Below are positions 1-12,546 of a stretch of DNA of 64,000 nt, in pieces. The stretch is from NCBI GenBank assembly GCA_003049485.1, contig PYST01000097.1:353-64352 (forward strand), in the 5' to 3' direction. The position numbers were made by a program, and so were the translations under genes. The notes under the pieces are model-generated. The model was not told the DNA's origin and did no database searches. It worked only from the letters and a program-made list of their open reading frames with translations. Every line of letters begins with the position of its first letter. Position 1 is the stretch's first letter. The stretch comes from Ophioceras dolichostomum (lineage: Eukaryota > Ascomycota > Sordariomycetes > Magnaporthales > Ophioceraceae).

Positions 1-3000
1 CCCCTTTTTTTTTTTTTCTTCGTGTTCTCACTTTTTGGTCCATTGCGTTGATGCAGCCAGCGCAACGGAGGATCGCCAATGCCTCGCCCATATCTCTCGC
101 GTAGTATTCGTGTACCGGGAGGCCAAGTACTGGCGCATCCCAACTGGATCCGGAGGGAGACGAAGAAATGGAGATTCTTCTTCACAGAGAAAATCGAGGC
201 CCTCCGCCTCGGCGATGAACCAGTTGTGGATCCTAAGATTCTTGATCCTTGTTGCCTCTGTGGCGTCTTGGGGATCACAATCCCAAATGACCATTTTAGC
301 GGCCTTGCGGCCGGGACTGGATGATGGCAATGGCGAAGCAATGCCACGGGGAATCCGCCCAGGCAGGCTGACCTTGCGCATTCCGCCCACTATTGTGAAC
401 CCAATTCTTGCTTTGGCACGCTGCACATCGCAATACGGACGTTCTTCGTAGTATCCTAACCTTTGACCTTTTCTCTATAGCTTTGGGACCAGAAAAGCAA
501 TCCGTTTATCATTATTTTCCTTTGTCGTACCCCTATTGTACATCAAGCAACCCGATATTATTGATAAATGAGGAATACACTACGAAGGAGTTTTCAAACC
601 CATACCGAGCTGTGAGTTGTAGAATCGTGACTCCTCTTTTCGTCCAGTTTTTAGCATCGAAACTACCTCTTCCAGGCTGGCAGCTAGTAACCCATTAGTC
701 ACTAGCGCCGCCTCCACAGGAGGTGTGAGTTGTGAGGAATTAACAACCTCTCCCCTCATAGATGTTTACGGACGAATAATACGTGCACGATTTGCTCATA
801 ATGGTAGTATACAAGTTCGAAGGGAGTTCCCGCTCCGACGTCTCTCCCACAATCTTCTCCATCCCGCCCAGGAGGCCTTCCGCCAGCGCCCCAGCGCCGG
901 CATCACCTCTTGTCCCACATACCACCAAACTGTCCATGCAAGACCCCTCAAAGCGTTCCTGGTGAGCGCCGTGAGGAGGGACCTCACAAGCCCCTCCACA
1001 ACCGTGGTCAGGTTCTTTGTGTGTGTGCGTGTGTTCAGCGCATTATTCACAAACGGCGAAAGGTCGAGCAACGGGAAGGTCAAGGGCGTATATTCACGGT
1101 ACGATGGGTCGGCTGGGCAACGCAGAATCTTCATAATGCTGAACAGCAGCACGATTTTCTTCTTGCTATGGAGGTATACCTCGACGGCCTGATGCAGACC
1201 TGGACTAGAGAATATCCCCACGCATTCCGCCGCTGAGGATAGGTCTACGGAGTCCGAAACTAGATATGAGGAGAAGGCGGACCCGAGCAGGCGTGGGGGA
1301 CTCGAGGAGTGGGGGCAAAGTAGAGGTTGATGAGAATCTCTTGGTCCGATACTCATTCATGTTCTTTCGGCTTTCAGTTGGCTTTGCATTGCATTCTTCC
1401 CGTTGCAGTTTACGCTCAGCTTTGCATGCAGAGATGCATGCGCTCTGGGGCTTCTTGCTGGGTTTAAGTCTCGAAGAGTCGTTGTGACCACTTGAGAGGT
1501 GAAGTCAGTTAGACGCGACTTTTTGTCAGATTCTATTGTAAAAGTACGGGTAAACGTCGATGGGGATATTTAGGAGGATGCGTGAAGGCGTGGTGCTGTA
1601 AGCAGAGGGTGCATTGGGCAAGGGCCTAAGGAGTTCCCCCCACAAGATCCTTCAGCCTGCTTGTAAATTCTCTGGTCACTCTATGTTGAATTAGCAACTA
1701 TTGGCTTTTCTGATCTCCGGTGAACACTAGCACGGACTTCTATGTATAAGCACACCCTATTCCGCGCATACCTAGTCCTGAAAAGGTAGGCAGGAGTTGG
1801 CATGCAGCCTGGAGGTCGCCTCAGTGCCAGTTGTTCAGTCGGATACCTTGTCGACGCCGGAGAAGAGCGCCATTCAGGAGGTTCTCGGTTGCGTCTATCG
1901 CATGTGCGGCTCTAGAGGCTGATAGTCTGTGGAGAGAGGGGAGGCTGGACTGTTAGTCTATGCAGTCACTTCTGTCGGGGCCAGTGTGAAGGCCTGACGG
2001 CCATGAGCTAACAGCATGGCTATTTTATGTTTACGGCACACTTACGTCGAGTAAGCCAACGTAAAAGGTGTAGATGTCGTTCCACTCGGTCAACTTGCCG
2101 AAACCACTTGGCGTATTTCACAAGGCTCTCTACCTTTCTGCCGTCGTGTTGACCTACGAACTTGCAATCCACAGAATCATTCGCGTCGATACGGGGACGG
2201 CGGGTGAACGACCCAGACCTCTACGAAAAGGAGAGACTCCTTAAGCAACGTGAAATACATGGGCCTTTGACTGGGTACAGAGAGGGGAGAATGTGCGCAT
2301 CAGACGATGAATCAGGAAGGCGACAATAATGATGCTAGCAACTAAACAACACGAGGCAAAGTTCGAACGTAATAGTGGTTATAAAGTCTGTTAGGGTAGG
2401 CCCTATTAAGAGATGTCTTGACTTTGAACACTGGGGCCGCCCGGGTTCTCCCCTACACAGTCGTGAGATACACCGATCGATCGCAGGCTTCCATAGGGAA
2501 ACGAACGTAACCTGATGCTGTGCCGCTTGAAGAATTCAGCAAACGTTAATACCCTGGCAGACCGTACAGAGAAGCACCCACAAACGTTGCCGACCCATTT
2601 TGGCATCTTGGAAGTGCTTCTCTCAAGTGCGACCCGCTGACCAATACCCCCGTGGTACTCAGGTGCTCTGCTGTGAAGTGAAAATAAGCTTAAGGATCCG
2701 GTATATGTATCGACTGGCACAGGGGTCCTGCGGTGAGAAAACGTCATAACGGATGGCACAAGACAGAGGTTAAAAATCCGATTCGTTCGGTGCCTGCAGG
2801 TTCCTGACCTAGTCTGACTGTTGAAGACACTGGCTGCCAGCAGTCGAGCGAAGGCACTGGATTGATGACTACATGAATCTTGGCTGGTGTTAGCGCTCAA
2901 CCGCACGGGCCTGATTCTCTTCGTAAAAAGGAGGGGTCAGCCGGAGTTCGGCTGGACTTGAAAACCCCAAACACCAAACGGGATGACTGGGAGCCGACTC

Positions 3001-3282
3001 GTGCGGAGACCAGAACCGAGTGCGTTTGGATAGTGGAGAGAGAGCTTCGAGAGGGGGATCAACGACGCTTGCTTGTTTGCTCTTCTTGCACAGCGGGCCA
3101 ATCACACCGTAGCCGGATGCCCCAGATCCCGCACGCGTTTGGGCGGGAATCCAATTTCCAGCACCCAATAGCACCACCACCAATCCCCTCCCTTCTCTCC
3201 CGCCCTCCGTTTACTATCATTTTCCAGCTAGCAGCAGCAAGCTCATTAGCCGCTGTCGCGAAGGGGAAATATCATAAGGCGC
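1..3282. other. Intergenic stretch, no gene recognised
   Basis: Only short ORFs that overlap on both strands are present (the longest pair lies at 28-451), and none shows a recognisable domain, a clear initiation context or joinable splice sites. The window opens with a T-rich run. The right end is the promoter region of the EBP-like gene. A degraded coding relic at the far left cannot be excluded. Confidence 0.5.
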
Positions 3283-3290
3283 TATATAAA
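3283..3290 (+). promoter_or_regulatory. TATA box of the EBP-like gene
   Basis: A canonical TATATAAA lies about 220 nt upstream of the ATG at 3508. The sequence between is A/C-rich, as in fungal 5' leaders. This fits a core promoter; the transcription start was not determined. Confidence 0.5.
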
Positions 3291-3507
3291 CAAAGCAAAA
3301 CAACAATAACAACACCACGAGGCTACCTATCCTTCAAGAGCTGACTTCCCTGCAGAACCACGCCGAGGGAGCTAGTTTCTGCGACCGTTTCACCAGACCG
3401 AACCCTAAGCGACAGGATCACACCATCACAAAAGCACAACATTGAACAAAAAACTCTTCGCAGCGCACCTGCCAAACCAAACACGAACGCACGTCCAAAA
3501 ACTCAAA

Positions 3508-4338
3508 ATGGTGCAAACACGCTCAGCCTCCTCATCCGTGACACCGCGCGTCACGCCGCCGGCCTCCTCAGGCGGCGGCATCACCGCAACGCCAGGTCGC
3601 GCCCCGCGCGGCGCCAAGCGATCCTCCGCATCTTCCGCACTGCTCACGCACACGCCCTCGACCCTCGCGCTCCTCTGGCTCGCGATCTCGCTGCCCCTCG
3701 TCGCGTGGGACACGGGCTACATCATGCTGCGGCCGCACAGCATGCCGGGCGGCAAGTACCACAAGCCGATATGGGCGCCCTACGAGCTGTACGGGCGCGT
3801 CGACGGCATCTATGGCTTCAAGGCGTGGGACGCGAACAACGGGTTCACGGCCGCGCAGGCGAGCCTGAACGTCGTCGAGACGGTCATGTATCTGGCGTAT
3901 GTCGCGGTCTGCCGGGTCTATGCCGCAAAACCGACGGAGTCGAAGAGGGTGGAGGGGAGGCCGGCTGCTGCTGCGTTGCTGGTCATGTACGCGGCGCTCA
4001 TCATGACGGTGAGCAAGACGCTGCTTTACTTGTTCAATGAGGCGTGGAGCGGGTTCGACAATGTGAGACATAATTCGTGGACGACGCTGATTGCGCTTTG
4101 GGTTGGGCCTAAGTGAGTTTTTGTTCTTCTGTCCTTTCCTATCTACCTAGGTACCTACCTACCAACCTGATCGCAGAAACCAGATCACTGACAGACAATG
4201 TTCCCCCCCATTTTCTCGCTGATTAGCTGCCCTTGGCTCATCATCCCGTCGTACCTGATCTACACGTACACGAACGAGATCCTCGACGCGCTCGCTCCTC
4301 CTCCTTCGGGATCCTCGTCTGCCGTGAAGGCGGAGTAG
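3508..4338 (+). CDS. EBP/EXPERA-like four-helix membrane protein
   Basis: Two exons, 3508-4112 and 4227-4338, separated by a 114-nt intron with GTGAGT donor and TTAG acceptor; 238 aa. The start is the ATG in an AAAATGG context; the upstream in-frame extension lacks an ATG. The first ~50 residues are Ser/Thr/Pro-rich and basic. Four hydrophobic segments follow, near residues 52-75, 125-147, 157-180 and 190-217. The middle (PLVAWDTGYIMLRPHSMPGG, then GFTAAQASLNVVETVMYL) resembles a fungal family related to emopamil-binding protein (delta8-delta7 sterol isomerase). The splice restores an Asn codon and gives WVGPNCPWLIIPSY, which supports the intron. An endoplasmic-reticulum location is expected from the family. 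True sterol isomerase activity is not shown, because members of this fungal branch are largely uncharacterised. It stands alone, about 2.9 kb from the next gene. Confidence 0.85.
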
Positions 4339-7258
4339 GACTGCCGTCCATACATCGTCGTCGCGACATGCATAGATATGCCGAATACTATCGTTTCTCT
4401 GGACGGAGGGGCGGGGGCTGGGGCGGCGGTTCCACGGGGATGAAGCGCCCTGGCGGTACCCCTGGGAGACCACCACTGATGCTGATAATGACGTGGCGAG
4501 GGGGACGGCCCAGGGCCGTATCTCGGAATTTTTTGTTCTCCCAATTTGGATGGATGGGGGACATCTAGCTGTGTGTTTTCTCTGTCTCCTCTTCTTTCAA
4601 TGACCGCATATATCTTGTGTTTAATCTGGGTGCAGCCACCGGAGCAATCGCGTCTTGGTTGGGTCGACCTTGTGTTCTGGAGACAATCCGGGAGTGTCGG
4701 GCGTTGTCGTTCCTTGCCCCTTCCCCTTACTTGCTATGAGCTCCTTGGCTGTTATATATGGGCTGGACTCGTCTCGTTTTTTCCCCCGTTCGATGTACGG
4801 AATTTCAGGAAGGATTTGGGTTGGTTTAGTTCTAGGCGGGGTCCCTTTTGGAGCGAATCATCAATGGCAGGTTCTTGTTTCCCTGAGCCATTCTGCAAAT
4901 TCCTACTGACCAGGTCCGCCGCCGTCTTGGCCAGCAAAAGAGTTGCGCTTCTTCCATTGGAACCCTCTGTACCAACACGTCAGGTCTCAGCAACGATAGC
5001 ACGGGCATAGAGGCCAGCAACAGCAGCGCCATCACAAGCAGTAGCAGCAGCACAACTGGCACAACTGGACCACAGCGCGCAACATCATCGTCCGCGGGCA
5101 CTTCGTCATCAGCCTCGCCGCCCTGGTCGCCTGGGCACGCGGTCACCCCGAACATCGTGATTACCTAGGCAATAAAGTGCGTATATGTCAACAGATGCCG
5201 ATCGGGCGGTAGATCAGAATCGCTAGCGGTTTCCTGATCACCAGGGATGTGATGAATGGGTGGCGAACAACATGCTACCGAACCCGCTGCAGCCTGAGAG
5301 GGCCGGTGGTGGACCGTTGGTACGAGCGTGTTCTTGTACGGTGGCCGGCTGGAAATGCTAATGAAGGCCTTTATCTTCCGCTTGGGGGGTTGGACGCGGA
5401 ATTCCGGCTGCGTCTGGGCTCCATGCGCGTCGCCTCCCTTGCGGCCGGATCGGCACTGGCTGATGCGGCCGCCCAACGTCATGAACGTTCGTTGGAAGGA
5501 TGGCAGGTTCCGTTGGCCGAGGGCGCTGAGAGGGAACTATCCATGGATCTAATTCTGGGGTCCGTCCGGTACGGTGTAGGGCCTGGTAATGGCCATGGGC
5601 CATGACGTCTTGGAGGAGCATGTCCGCTAGGGGGGAGCGTCTGGATTCCTAGAAGGGCTGTCTGCGGAGCTTATAAGTTAAGGTGATCGCAGAAGTTGAT
5701 AGTTTGGTAGGGGAAAGCACGCCCAATTACCAGTTTGATGGTGGATGGGACGGGTATGGTGGGGGATGTAGGTGGACTTGTAGACGTGGAAGCCAGGACG
5801 GAGGAGTTCGGAGTGATCGCCGAGCGATTCCACATGTCGAGTCCGAATGAGCAAGAGTCCGATACAAATAAGTCATCATAGCGACAGCTCTGAGAGGAAG
5901 GGATAACATTGACGATGATTCCATGACTGCTCGTACTGTCTACGCGGGACTATAACCAGCTAAAGGCGATCCAAGTTAGGTACAACATATCAACTTCTCA
6001 AGCACCCGTTGGTTTCTTGAGCATCGCTGTCCGAGATTCCGCACATGGACTCTTTCAAGCCACATCCGCATGGCCAGGATAGGAAGAAAGAGAGAGGGAG
6101 GGGGAAAAAGGGGGATGAGCCTCTCCCGCACTTGAGAGTGATCTTGTGTTGAATCCTTTGCGCAGGCAGAATTTGTGGGAAGTCACCACCACACAGCCGT
6201 TGGATGGCGTTGTCCTAAGCACTTGCCAAAGGAACAGCGCGCCGAACTGGTGCCAGGCACAAGCGCCGGATAGTAGTGAGGTTAATTACTAAATGGGGAT
6301 TGCACAGGCACTGCATTAACAGATTCCCAGGGAAATTCCGCTCAAATACTGTATAAATCGTCGAAAGATGTTAGCATGCTTCCGCCACTTTTCAGGGGCC
6401 GAAGGGACCAACCGTGCTGGCCGCACGGCCTCTGATTTGTGCCCTGACTGCCGTGACCCATCAACTTGGCAGTGGCACTGTGGTCGCGCTCCTTGTAGCA
6501 GGCATCACTCCACCCACACTGGTTTCCCCTCATCCCCTCAATCCCTCCATCTCTTCCCCCTTGGCTTCGGCCTAATTTCGAACGGCCGACCAGTGATGTG
6601 TTCAATTGACACTTGACAGGGTCATTCTTTGATCCCGCCAGCACTTGGGACCAGCATTGACAAACCAGCTTGTCCAAATGACACCTTCCCCTTCCTTCAT
6701 CTTGCGCCGTCCGCGGAGCGCCGCAAGACCCTGTCGAGTTATGTCAGTCGCTGGCTCCGTGCCGGCCGTTCTTTCACATGCGCACCCCAGAAATGATGGA
6801 CATCCATTGGCATTGGCATTGGCAATGTGGCATAGGCATAGGCACAAGTGCAGGGTCTGGCGCAGGCAGGTGGACGGGCGGATCGGGAGGTAGGCCACCT
6901 TGAGTGGACACATGAGGACGGGGATGGATTGATGGAGGGGGATGAACGGTTTCGGCAAAATCGCAATTCAGCGTACCTTTTGGGTTGTCTTGATTTGCCG
7001 CCCGCTGGAGGAGCTACGTTGTATGAGAGATGAGAGATGGCCTCCTCCTGACCCTGCACTAAGAGAGCCACCATGGGGAAAAGGATTTACACCATGGAGT
7101 CCCCCCCGGAAGGAGGAGGCGTCGACCTCCTTGTAAGACTCCTTCTATAGTCGTCGTTGATCTCGTCCTTCGACGAGATCTCCTGAAAAGCCGCCGTGTT
7201 GGCCTGCTGCTGCCGCTACTGGCGTTGCTACAGCAGACGCTGCCATCACGCTGTCTAA
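4339..7258. other. Intergenic stretch, no gene recognised
   Basis: The interval holds the 3' region of the EBP-like gene and the upstream region of the GH55-PLC gene. ORFs at 5165-5621 are open on both strands in a GC-rich patch but have no recognisable domain. A short hexamer-like array (CATTGG/CATAGG) occurs near 6806-6842. Nothing else is supportable. Confidence 0.5.
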
Positions 7259-10200
7259 ATGGCTATACTCAGCGGCCTCTTCGTCGCGCTCCTGTGGACA
7301 GCCTCATGTTGGCCCACCCCGGTCTCGGCTTCTCAACCCCTGAGTGCGGCCCGATCCGGCGGCAGTCACTTGGACCACGTCGTGCTCCCCAGGTTGACCC
7401 CTCGCCAACTTCGGGATGATGGAATCCCTGAACGGGTCAAGCGGGCTACTCAGACCGACGTAGACAGCGCCCGCGCCGTCGTGCTGGCCGCTATCTCCGA
7501 AGCAGGGACCCTTAACAAGGCCCGGCTCGACCACCCGGCTCGCAACACATACCATGCGCCACCTGCTGCTGTCGCTGCCGCTGCCGCCCTGAAAGAGAAG
7601 CGCGACAGCACCAGCCATGGCTCCAGCGCCAGCTTCACTGTGGAAATGCTTTCCTCGCCCCCTCCGCTCCTGGATGTGACAGACGAGGTGGCCTCCGCGG
7701 CCGCGCTGATCGCCGAACTTGGCGCGGTGTCATCCGGCGATAGCTCAGCGAGTGCCTCAACAGCTAAGCGGCAGAAAACGGGTAGCAGCGGATTCTGGAT
7801 GGAGCACATCGCCCGGCAGGGGTCGATGCCGTGGGGCGACGACCCTTCGTACGAGTTGTTCCGCAACGTGCGTGATTTCGGGGCGCATGGCGACGGGATC
7901 CACGACGACACCGCAGCCATCCGACGCGCGATCCTTGCCACCTCCCGTAACTCTTCCAGTACTGACAAGGGGCGGTGGAACGGCGGCGTGGGGGCATCCA
8001 CGACCAAGAACGCCATCGTCTACTTCCCCTCCGGGACGTACCTTGTCAGCGGCACCATCCCCGCCATCGCCGGCACACAGCTCATCGGCGACGCGACCGA
8101 TCGGCCTGTTATCAAGGCAGCGCCGTCCTTCGTCGGCATGGGCGTGATCTCCACGGATGAATACACTGGGTCGAGCAGCGCCGGTCAATCATCCACAGCA
8201 AGCATTACCCAGCAGCAGCAAGCATCAGACGGGGAGGCGGGGGGATTCTTCCGGCAGATCCGCAACTTTGTAATCGACATCACCGCGTCAGCCCCGGACG
8301 CCTTCGTCTGCGCCGTGCACTACCAGGTCGCGCAGGCCACGAGCCTGCAGTTCGTGGAGATACGCGCCGCCGACCCGCGCGCCAACCCAGCCACCACCCA
8401 GCGCGGGGTTTTCTCCGAGAACGGCATGGGCGGGCACATCAGCGACCTCGTCGTCGTGGGCAGCAAGGTCGGGTTCCACGCGGGCAACTCGCAGTTCACG
8501 GCGCAGCGCATCAGCTTCCGCGGCTCCGAGACCGCCGTCCAGCTCGTGTGGGACTGGGGGTGGGTGTGGAAGAGCGTCGACGTCTCGGACGCCGAGGTGG
8601 GGTTTAAGCTGACTGGCGATAACGGCAACAATACCGAAAACTATTTGGGCTCCGTGTACATCATGGACTCGACTTTCAGGGACGTCGGCACCGCGGTGCT
8701 CACCTCGCCGATCATCGAGCACGAGGCCGGCGCCGGCACGACGGGCATCACGATCGACAACGTCGCCTTCAGCGGGAACGTGACGCACCGCGTGTGGGAT
8801 GGCGAGAACGAGTACGTCGAGGGCGCGCCGGCCACGCTCGACACTTGGACCATGGGCCCGCTGTATCTGCTGATGCCTGAGCGTGATCTGTCGTTGGGCT
8901 ATGAGTTCAACACGATACGCGAGGGGAGTCTGCTGGATGGTGGGGCCGCTAGCGGACTGGCAGCGACGACATACACCAACGGGACCAGTGCGGTCCCGGC
9001 CTTGACTCTCACTCTCCCGAAGAAGACGTACTTCGAGAGGGCCAAGCCGCAGTATGCCGACGTGGCCGCGTCGGAGTGGACGCACATGAAGGATTCTGCG
9101 ACTGGAGACGGCAGCACGGATGACACGGCTGCTTTCCAGGGCGTGCTTGATAAGAAGGGGTATATCTTCGTCGACTCAGGAGTGTATATCCTGACTGATA
9201 CCGTGACGGTCCACCCGGGCACCGTCCTCGTTGGAGAGGCCTGGTCGCAGATCGCTGCGAGGGGGGCCAAGTTTGCTGATGCTAGGTATGCTGGCTAGCT
9301 TTTCATTTGCGTTGACCTGCCTGCATTGTGGGGAGAAAAATTCGCCATCACTCCCGCCCTTGTCTGCACGGGATGGGATCGGATCCTGCGGATTTTCCTT
9401 CAAAGAAAGACCGGATCCCCATGCTGACGTTTTACCTCTCGTTTCTTTTGTGTACAGCAACCCCAGGCCGATGATCAAAGTCGGCGAAAAAGGCGACATC
9501 GGCTCCGTCGAGATGCAGGACCTGCTGTTCACCACCAAGGGGCCCACGGCCGGCGCGACGCTCGTCGAGTGGAACGCCAAGGCTGGCGGGAGCGGAACGG
9601 CTGGGATGTGGGGTATGCCCAAGTCTAAAAAGCTCGAGATATTTTCCCGTAATGTCATGATTTGTATGACTGACTGACGAACGCCATGCCATGCCTACAG
9701 ACTGCCATGTCCGCATCGGAGGCGCGACGGGGACGGACCTTACACCCAAGGAGTGTCCGGCCCAGACGACGGATGCGGAGACGATTGCTAACTGCACCGC
9801 GGCTAGTCTGATGCTGCACGTCACGTCCGGCTCGTCTGGCTACTTCGAGAACGTTTGGCTGTGGGCTGCTGACCACCTTATCGAGTACGTTGGTTTCGAT
9901 TGTTCTGTTCCTCTACTACCTCTACTGCCTCGCCTTGGCCTTCCGATTTAAATGAGGATCTAGGTGCTGTGTTGCGCGGTGCTGTGCTGACTTGGCCCCT
10001 TCAACAGTGATGCGGACCAGACGCCGAACTCTGTCTACGCTGCGCGCGGCATGCTCGTAGAGAGCCAGGACCCAACCTGGTTGTACAGCACCTCAGTCGA
10101 GCACGCGACCTTGTACCAGTACAACTTCCACAACACACAGAAGCTGTTCGCCGCAATGATCCAGACGGAGGCACCGTTTTACCAGCCGTTTAATGCTTCA

Positions 10201-12152
10201 GCCGTGGGTGCCTTCCCCAGTGATCCCAACTACTCGCAATGCTCCAACATAACGACTGCTGCCGCTGGTTGTGGCGAATCGTGGGCCGTCATCATGGAGG
10301 ATACCAGCAACATATTCGTAGCTGGCCTCGGCCTCTACTCCTGGACGTCTTCGTCCAGCCAAGACTGCCGTGAGTGATTACCTTACTTGACTTGACGCAG
10401 GGGCTGCCTGCCTGGCCCCATCTTTCTTTCTCCGCTCATCACTAACTCTCTGTCTCTCCTGCTCCATCATCAGTCACCGACCAAACCTGCCAAAACACCC
10501 TAATGCTCCTCACCAACAACACCAACCTCGCCCTGCACAACATCGTCACCATCGGCGCGACCAACAGCCTCCTCTCCGACGGCGCCGCCGTCCCCGCAGC
10601 CGCCAACCTCGCCATCGACGCGCACCCGCGCTGGTCCCAGCTGACGGTCTTCTACCCGCTCCAGAACGCCGTCGACGCCCTCGCCTGCCGCGAGCCGACG
10701 ACCTGGACCGCGACCCCGCCCGCGAACGGCAAGATCCGAAACGCGGACATCAACGACGGCCGCCGGTTCTTCGTGACGATGGTCAACGGCACGCCGTACA
10801 AGTTCACCAACTACCGCAAGTCGTCGTACCAGATGACCGAGTTCACGTTCGCGGACATCGACGCCGGGTTCTCCCCGCAGAACTCCATGTACTACGGCCC
10901 GGGGACGTTCGTGGACACGAACGGCGAGGCGTACTACCGCATAGAGAGCGGTTCCTCAAAGGCGTTCCAGATACACGGCACCACCAACGACGCGGACCCG
11001 AGCTACAAGCTGCGCGCCAGATACGTCTTCGACAACTTCGTGCCGTCCGGCGCACCCTCCGCGGGAAGCCGCACGGAGCTGCGCTCCCGCGGCGGCGAGC
11101 GCGCCGTGAATTTTGTATTGACCGGCTCGGAGGCCGTGGGCTACTGGAGCAGCGTCAACCCGCCCGTGGCGTGGATGCGCGCGCTCCTTCCGCTGATCGG
11201 GGGGCGGAAGCTGCGACACGTCAGCATGCTGGGCAGCCACAACGCGGGCATCTCCTATAGGAACGGCGGCACGATCGGGCCCGAGGCGGCGTCCATCTGC
11301 CAGGGCGTCAGGGTGTACGACCAGCTCGTGGCGGGTTCGCGGTGGTTCGACGTGAGGCCCGTGGTGGGCAACGGGGGCCAGTACCTAACGGGCCACTACT
11401 CCGGCCAGACGGCGCCCGTGTTCGGCATTAACGGCCAGCCGCTAGCCGATATCGTGTCCGATGTTAACAGCTTCACGGCGCAGTACAAGGAGCTGGTGGT
11501 GTTGAGCCTCACGCACGCGATGCAGACGGATGAGGGGTACAGAGATCTCAATGATGCGGAGTGGAACCGCGTGTTCGACATCTTCGAGGGGCTGAACAAC
11601 CGCTGCGCGGGCCTGTCGGGCACGATCCCGGACATGACGCTCGAGTCGCTGATCGGGAGCGGTTCAGGGAAGGCATGCGTGATAGTCATCAGCAACGCGG
11701 GGCCCGTCCGTCCCGCAAGTGGGATCTATTCGCAGCAGACGAGCTTCCCGTTCATCGAGCGATGGTCGAACTCCAACTCGGGCGCCGACATGTCGGCGGA
11801 CCAGACGTCGTGGGTGCGGGCCAACAGGAACCTCGTGTCGGACGCGGCGTTACGCAAAGACAGCTTCGCCATCTCGCAGTGGATCATGACCGTTAAGGGG
11901 ATCGATGTGCTCACGACGGCGATAGAGAAGTACGCAGTGGGCATCGCGTACGACGCGCTGTTTTGGAAGGCATATGCGAGCTATACGCCCTGGAGCTTTC
12001 CGAGCGTGTTGTTGATGGATTATGTTGGGATTTTGTATCAGGGGGGTAAGAGCCTTTTGCCGGAGAGCGGGGAGGCGAGGGCGTTTGTGATGGCTGTTAA
12101 TGTGGGGTTGGCGAGTAGGAATTGTTGGATTGGGGGTGGAGGGTTGGAGTGA
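7259..12152 (+). CDS. Secreted GH55 beta-1,3-glucanase fused to PI-PLC-like domain
   Basis: Five exons: 7259-9285, 9458-9612, 9701-9884, 10008-10369, 10474-12152; 1,468 aa. Every junction was placed by GT/AG signals and continuity with the intronless GH55 protein at 38645-41068. A signal peptide (about residues 1-25) is followed by a ~150-residue Ala/Ser-rich pro-region with dibasic sites. The GH55 part spans about 180-945: VFRNV-like ELFRNVRDFGAHGDG, DDTAAI, YFPSGTYLVS, then a second beta-helix starting near YFERAKPQYADV, and the motif GMLVESQ. Exon 5 runs without a stop from the GH55 end into a linker domain and a PI-PLC X-like barrel (about 1150-1468) with GSHNAG (His1165), RWFDVRP and TGHYSG (His1217). 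These match the two-histidine arrangement of PI-PLC-type phosphodiesterases. GH55 enzymes release glucose from beta-1,3-glucan. The PLC substrate is unknown; a GPI- or glycerophospholipid-type bond is an inference. Confidence 0.85.
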
Positions 12153-12546
12153 GGTTTACGTAAGGAAGGATAAGGGATGGTGGGAGATATGGAAAGGCGG
12201 GGAGAGAGGAAGAGGATTGGGGGTTAATAAAGTGCATATGATGGTCTGGTTTTTTTTTTTTTTTTGTACATGGTTTATTGAGCATGGGAAATGTATGCAC
12301 GGGCTTACCCTTTGGAACTGTGAACAAGTTGTATCTTGCTACCTTTACGCTCTCAATCGTGTCCTGGCATGCAGTTGTAGCCAATCGCCATCAGGTACCT
12401 CTTCCGCGTGGTAGATTCCTGAGGCACATGCGGCTGTATTTTGGATGCCTCCGAACACAGAGAATTTGGTTCGCATGACCCCGCCTCTCGTCGCTTTCCA
12501 TCTGTCAACCAGCTTCCGTGCCCTACCGACTTCCCAAACCCTCAAA
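12153..12546. other. Short spacer between GH55-PLC and HET genes
   Basis: About 390 nt separate the two same-strand genes. It contains the poly(A)-like signal and a T-tract, followed by the HET gene leader. Two further in-frame ATGs of the HET gene (12445, 12475) lie here but have weaker contexts than 12547. Confidence 0.6.
12226..12231 (+). terminator. Candidate poly(A) signal of the GH55-PLC gene
   Basis: AATAAA occurs 74 nt after the stop codon, and a run of 16 T follows at 12250-12265. Position and sequence fit a 3' end-processing signal; no transcript evidence is available. Confidence 0.35.

Noticed and set aside
5165..5621. GC-rich patch open on both strands
   Set aside because: Mirror-image open frames are expected in GC-rich DNA; no domain, no clear start, no splice sites.
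10474..12152. Separate PLC gene downstream of GH55
   Set aside because: No stop codon separates the GH55 end from the PLC-like region, and no signal peptide or good ATG precedes the PLC part; the fusion is the simpler reading.
12445..12546. Upstream ATGs of the HET gene as the start
   Set aside because: The ATG at 12547 has a much better context, and the extra residues look like translated leader.
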